Positions 5,134-7,058 of a stretch of 7,058 nt of DNA are shown here, piece by piece. The DNA comes from an uncultured Eubacteriales bacterium (GTDB taxonomy: Bacteria > Bacillota > Clostridia > Christensenellales > Borkfalkiaceae). The position numbers and the translations under genes are program-made. The number at the start of each line of letters is the position of its first letter. The first letter of the stretch is position 1. The stretch is taken from the NCBI GenBank assembly GCA_905211955.1, contig CAJMCT010000052.1, positions 1 to 7,058 of the forward strand, written 5' to 3'. Under the pieces are notes generated by a model. That model saw nothing but the letters and a program-made list of their open reading frames with translations, was not told where the DNA came from and did not search any database.

Positions 5134-6327
5134 TTAGTCTTGAATATCTTTAACTTCAAGTAAAACTTCTTTAATTTGAGCGAGCGCTCTATCCATTTGT
5201 TCTTCTTTATGGGTTGCCATATAACTCGTTCTAATAATGCTCTTTCCAACGGGAACGGCGGGTGAAATAGTCGGGTTTACGTAAACGCCACGGTCAAAGA
5301 GTTTTTGACAAGCGGTAAACGTCCTTACGTTTCCATAGGTAAAGATTGGGATAATAGGAGTTTCAGCGCCCGAATCTAAGATGTCGATATTTTCTCTCTT
5401 TAAGCCGTTTCTCATATAAGTACTAATCTCTCTTAAACGGCTAACACGTTCGGGTTCTCTCTTTAAGATTTCAAGTGCTTTTCTTGCACAAGCAACTGCC
5501 GCAGGGGTTATACTTGCACAGAAAATAAACGGACGGGAAGTGTGGCGAACGTATTCACAAACTTCGTGCTTTGCAGCCATATATCCACCGATACTTGCAA
5601 GTGACTTAGAGAAAGTTCCCATATAAATATCGACTTCGTCTTCCAAGCCAAAGTATTCGGCAGTACCACGACCGTGCGCACCGAGTACGCCTAAGCCGTG
5701 CGCATCGTCTACCATAACTCTTGCGCCGTATTTTTTAGCAAGCCTTACGATTTCGGGAAGATTACAAATATCACCGCCCATTGAGAACACACCGTCAGTC
5801 ACGATTAAAATACCTGCCGTTTCGGGAACGGTTTTTAATTGACGTTCTAAGTCTTCCATATCAGAGTGATTGTATCTAAGCATCTTTGCGTAGGAAAGAC
5901 GACAACCGTCGTAAATACTTGCGTGGTTTTCTTTATCGCATAAAATATAATCGTTTCTACCTGCGATTGCACTTATAATACCTAGGTTGCTTTGGAAACC
6001 CGTTGAGAAAGTGACTGCGTCTTCTTTTTTAAGAAAACTTGCGAGTTCTTTTTCTAAGGCAATGTGCGCGTCTAACGTGCCGTTTAGAAAACGGCTACCC
6101 GAACAGCCGGAGCCGTATTTTTCAATGGCTTTGATTCCTGCTTCTATAACTTCGGGGTGAGAAGTAAGACCTAAATAGTTGTTAGAGCCTATCATAATGA
6201 TATTTTTGCCTTCCATAACAACTTCGGGGCCTTGCTTGGTTTCTAATTGGTGAAAGTAGGGATAAATCCCCATACTTTTTGCTTGATTTAATACTTCTAA
6301 ACTGCCACACTTCGCAAATAAATCCAT
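5134..6327 (-). CDS. Alpha-oxoamine synthase, serine palmitoyltransferase-like (BioF/KBL/SPT family)
   Basis: PLP enzymes of this family join an amino acid to an acyl-CoA with loss of CO2 (SPT: serine + palmitoyl-CoA; KBL: glycine + acetyl-CoA) or CoA (AONS). The 397 residues show SNNYLGL (48-54), GSGCSGSRFLNGT (72-84), His135 of NHAS that stacks on PLP, Asp207 and His210 in VDDAHGLGV, and the Schiff-base Lys241 in GTFSKSLASIGGY. Spacing from His135 and Asp207 to Lys241 (106 and 34) equals that in Sphingomonas SPT. The GTFSKSLASIGG loop and the YPYFHQLE start resemble Bacteroides SPT as I remember it, unlike KBL (GTLGKALGG). The ATG has AAAGGA (6337-6342) at 9-nt spacing. It stands alone, with its own promoter and terminator; no tdh or bio genes are nearby. 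Family is certain; the substrate is not. Confidence 0.9.
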   Translation of the reverse strand: MDLFAKCGSLEVLNQAKSMGIYPYFHQLETKQGPEVVMEGKNIIMIGSNNYLGLTSHPEVIEAGIKAIEKYGSGCSGSRFLNGTLDAHIALEKELASFLKKEDAVTFSTGFQSNLGIISAIAGRNDYILCDKENHASIYDGCRLSYAKMLRYNHSDMEDLERQLKTVPETAGILIVTDGVFSMGGDICNLPEIVRLAKKYGARVMVDDAHGLGVLGAHGRGTAEYFGLEDEVDIYMGTFSKSLASIGGYMAAKHEVCEYVRHTSRPFIFCASITPAAVACARKALEILKREPERVSRLREISTYMRNGLKRENIDILDSGAETPIIPIFTYGNVRTFTACQKLFDRGVYVNPTISPAVPVGKSIIRTSYMATHKEEQMDRALAQIKEVLLEVKDIQD

Positions 6328-6365
6328 AGTTGTAATTCCTTTTTCTTAAAGAATTTTATGGACTT

Positions 6366-6394
6366 ATTATACTACATATACCTTTTAATTGCAA
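6366..6394 (-). promoter_or_regulatory. Promoter of the alpha-oxoamine synthase gene
   Basis: Minus strand: -35 TTGCAA (6389-6394), 17-nt spacer, -10 TATAAT (6366-6371). Predicted start is near 6359, giving a leader of about 32 nt. The -35 region resembles one half of the isc operator (AATTGCAA at 6387-6394). Confidence 0.75.
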
Positions 6395-6411
6395 TAATTT
6401 TAGTATTATTT

Positions 6412-7058
6412 TTAATTGATGAGTTCTTCTTCAGTTTTTGCCGAAAAATATGCTACCGCTTTCCCGCCACCGCCGTATAAAACGTTTTGAAGTTTTAGAT
6501 TTTCCACCTTTAAAAACGCTACTCTTTCTCTTAATTCTTCGTTTTCTTTTTTAAGTTTTTTAGCCACCCTTTCAAACAACGCGTTTATCTCGCTTTTAAG
6601 TTTATTAAAGGTTGCCTCGGGCACGATATCCTTAACTTTTTTAGTGGCAAAAAACGCGTCTTTACCATTAATTTCCGTTAGTATTTCTCTAATGATTTCA
6701 GGTTTTAATTTAACGAAGTTTCTAAATTTGTTTTGGTATCTTAGGGCAAGTTTATCGTCCCCTTTTGCAATAGAGATTATTGCGCTTCTTACACTTTTCC
6801 CCTTTTCTTTTTCAATCAAAACTTTCTTTATTAGTTCTCTTTCTTCACTATCTGAAAAAGGCTTAATCTTTGCAACTTTAACGACGTTTCCGCCTAAATA
6901 TTCTTTGCAAAAATCTTGGTCTTCTCTACCCTTTTTTGCTAAGGCGTAATACATGTTTCTTACAGTTCCAACCGATTTGCAAGAAAGGATGGCAAACCTT
7001 TCAAAAATTCTTTTTTTATCTAAATCTTCAACATAATCAATTATTTGATTTATTTCCT
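6412..7058 (-). CDS. Partial regulator-like protein with helix-turn-helix-like repeats and coiled coil (RsfA-like architecture)
   Basis: The reading frame stays open from the stop at 6412 to the window edge, 214 visible residues; the N-terminus lies outside. An ATG at 6954 is internal: the 34 residues before it (IIDYVEDLDKKRIFERFA, then CKSVGTVRN) read as real protein and no ribosome site precedes the ATG. Two related segments are visible: about residues 5-42 (KSVGTVRNMYYALAKK) and 67-115 (EERELIKKVLIEKEKGKSVR, then ALRYQNKFRNFV), which look like helical DNA-binding units of the Myb/SANT-like kind. Residues about 151-194 form a charged leucine-containing coiled coil (KKENEELRERVAFLKVENLK). 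The order resembles RsfA-type prespore regulators of Firmicutes, but this is from architecture only. No signal peptide or membrane span is visible. It ends 84 nt before the synthase gene, which has its own promoter. Confidence 0.6.
   Translation of the reverse strand, partial: EINQIIDYVEDLDKKRIFERFAILSCKSVGTVRNMYYALAKKGREDQDFCKEYLGGNVVKVAKIKPFSDSEERELIKKVLIEKEKGKSVRSAIISIAKGDDKLALRYQNKFRNFVKLKPEIIREILTEINGKDAFFATKKVKDIVPEATFNKLKSEINALFERVAKKLKKENEELRERVAFLKVENLKLQNVLYGGGGKAVAYFSAKTEEELIN

Noticed and set aside
6412..6954. Treating the ATG at 6954 as the true start of the coiled-coil protein
   Set aside because: The frame stays open to the window edge with protein-like sequence, and no ribosome site precedes this ATG; the gene is better described as partial.
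1..7058. CRISPR array, insertion sequence, tRNA or phage-type genes
   Set aside because: No spaced direct repeats, transposase, terminal inverted repeats or tRNA-like folds are visible; all coding regions belong to chromosomal gene families.

Overview
The window is about 7 kb of AT-rich chromosome with every gene on the minus strand, so transcription runs from high to low coordinates. Gene content points to an anaerobic, low-GC Gram-positive of the Clostridia type: a ruvX-DUF1292 (YrrK-YrzB) pair, an Rrf2/IscR-IscS-IscU cluster without HscA/HscB/ferredoxin, strong AAGGAG ribosome sites and sigma-70 promoters. A gut metagenome lineage is plausible, but the species cannot be read from this sequence.

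Layout in transcription order (right to left). (1) 7058-6412: 3' part of an unrecognised regulator-like protein that runs off the window edge, with tandem helix-turn-helix-like segments and a C-terminal coiled coil. (2) 6394-5087: a self-contained unit with promoter, a PLP-dependent alpha-oxoamine synthase most like bacterial serine palmitoyltransferase, and a perfect 14-bp terminator hairpin. (3) 5077-2782: the iron-sulfur cluster operon. It has a consensus promoter, a perfect inverted-repeat operator at the transcription start, iscR, iscS, iscU, a 54-residue single-span membrane protein gene at 2828-2992, and a terminator. (4) 2768-1895: ruvX and a DUF1292 protein with a cysteine-rich N-terminus. 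The ruvX promoter sits so close to its GTG start that the mRNA may be leaderless. (5) 1864-16: rpsB-tsf (ribosomal protein S2 and EF-Ts), with an extended -10 promoter, a structured leader of about 117 nt, and a terminator at the window's left end.

How the parts work together: IscS releases sulfur from cysteine and passes it to IscU, which assembles Fe-S clusters; the Rrf2 protein probably senses cluster status and represses its own operon through the 5021-5045 palindrome. rpsB-tsf and ruvX-DUF1292 are housekeeping units. I see no mobile element, CRISPR array, tRNA, rRNA or phage gene, and no gene-free gap over 300 bases (the longest, 1713-1935, holds the rpsB promoter and leader plus the DUF1292 terminator). 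No wholly new system is evident; the points of interest are regulatory architecture and a few unusual protein features.
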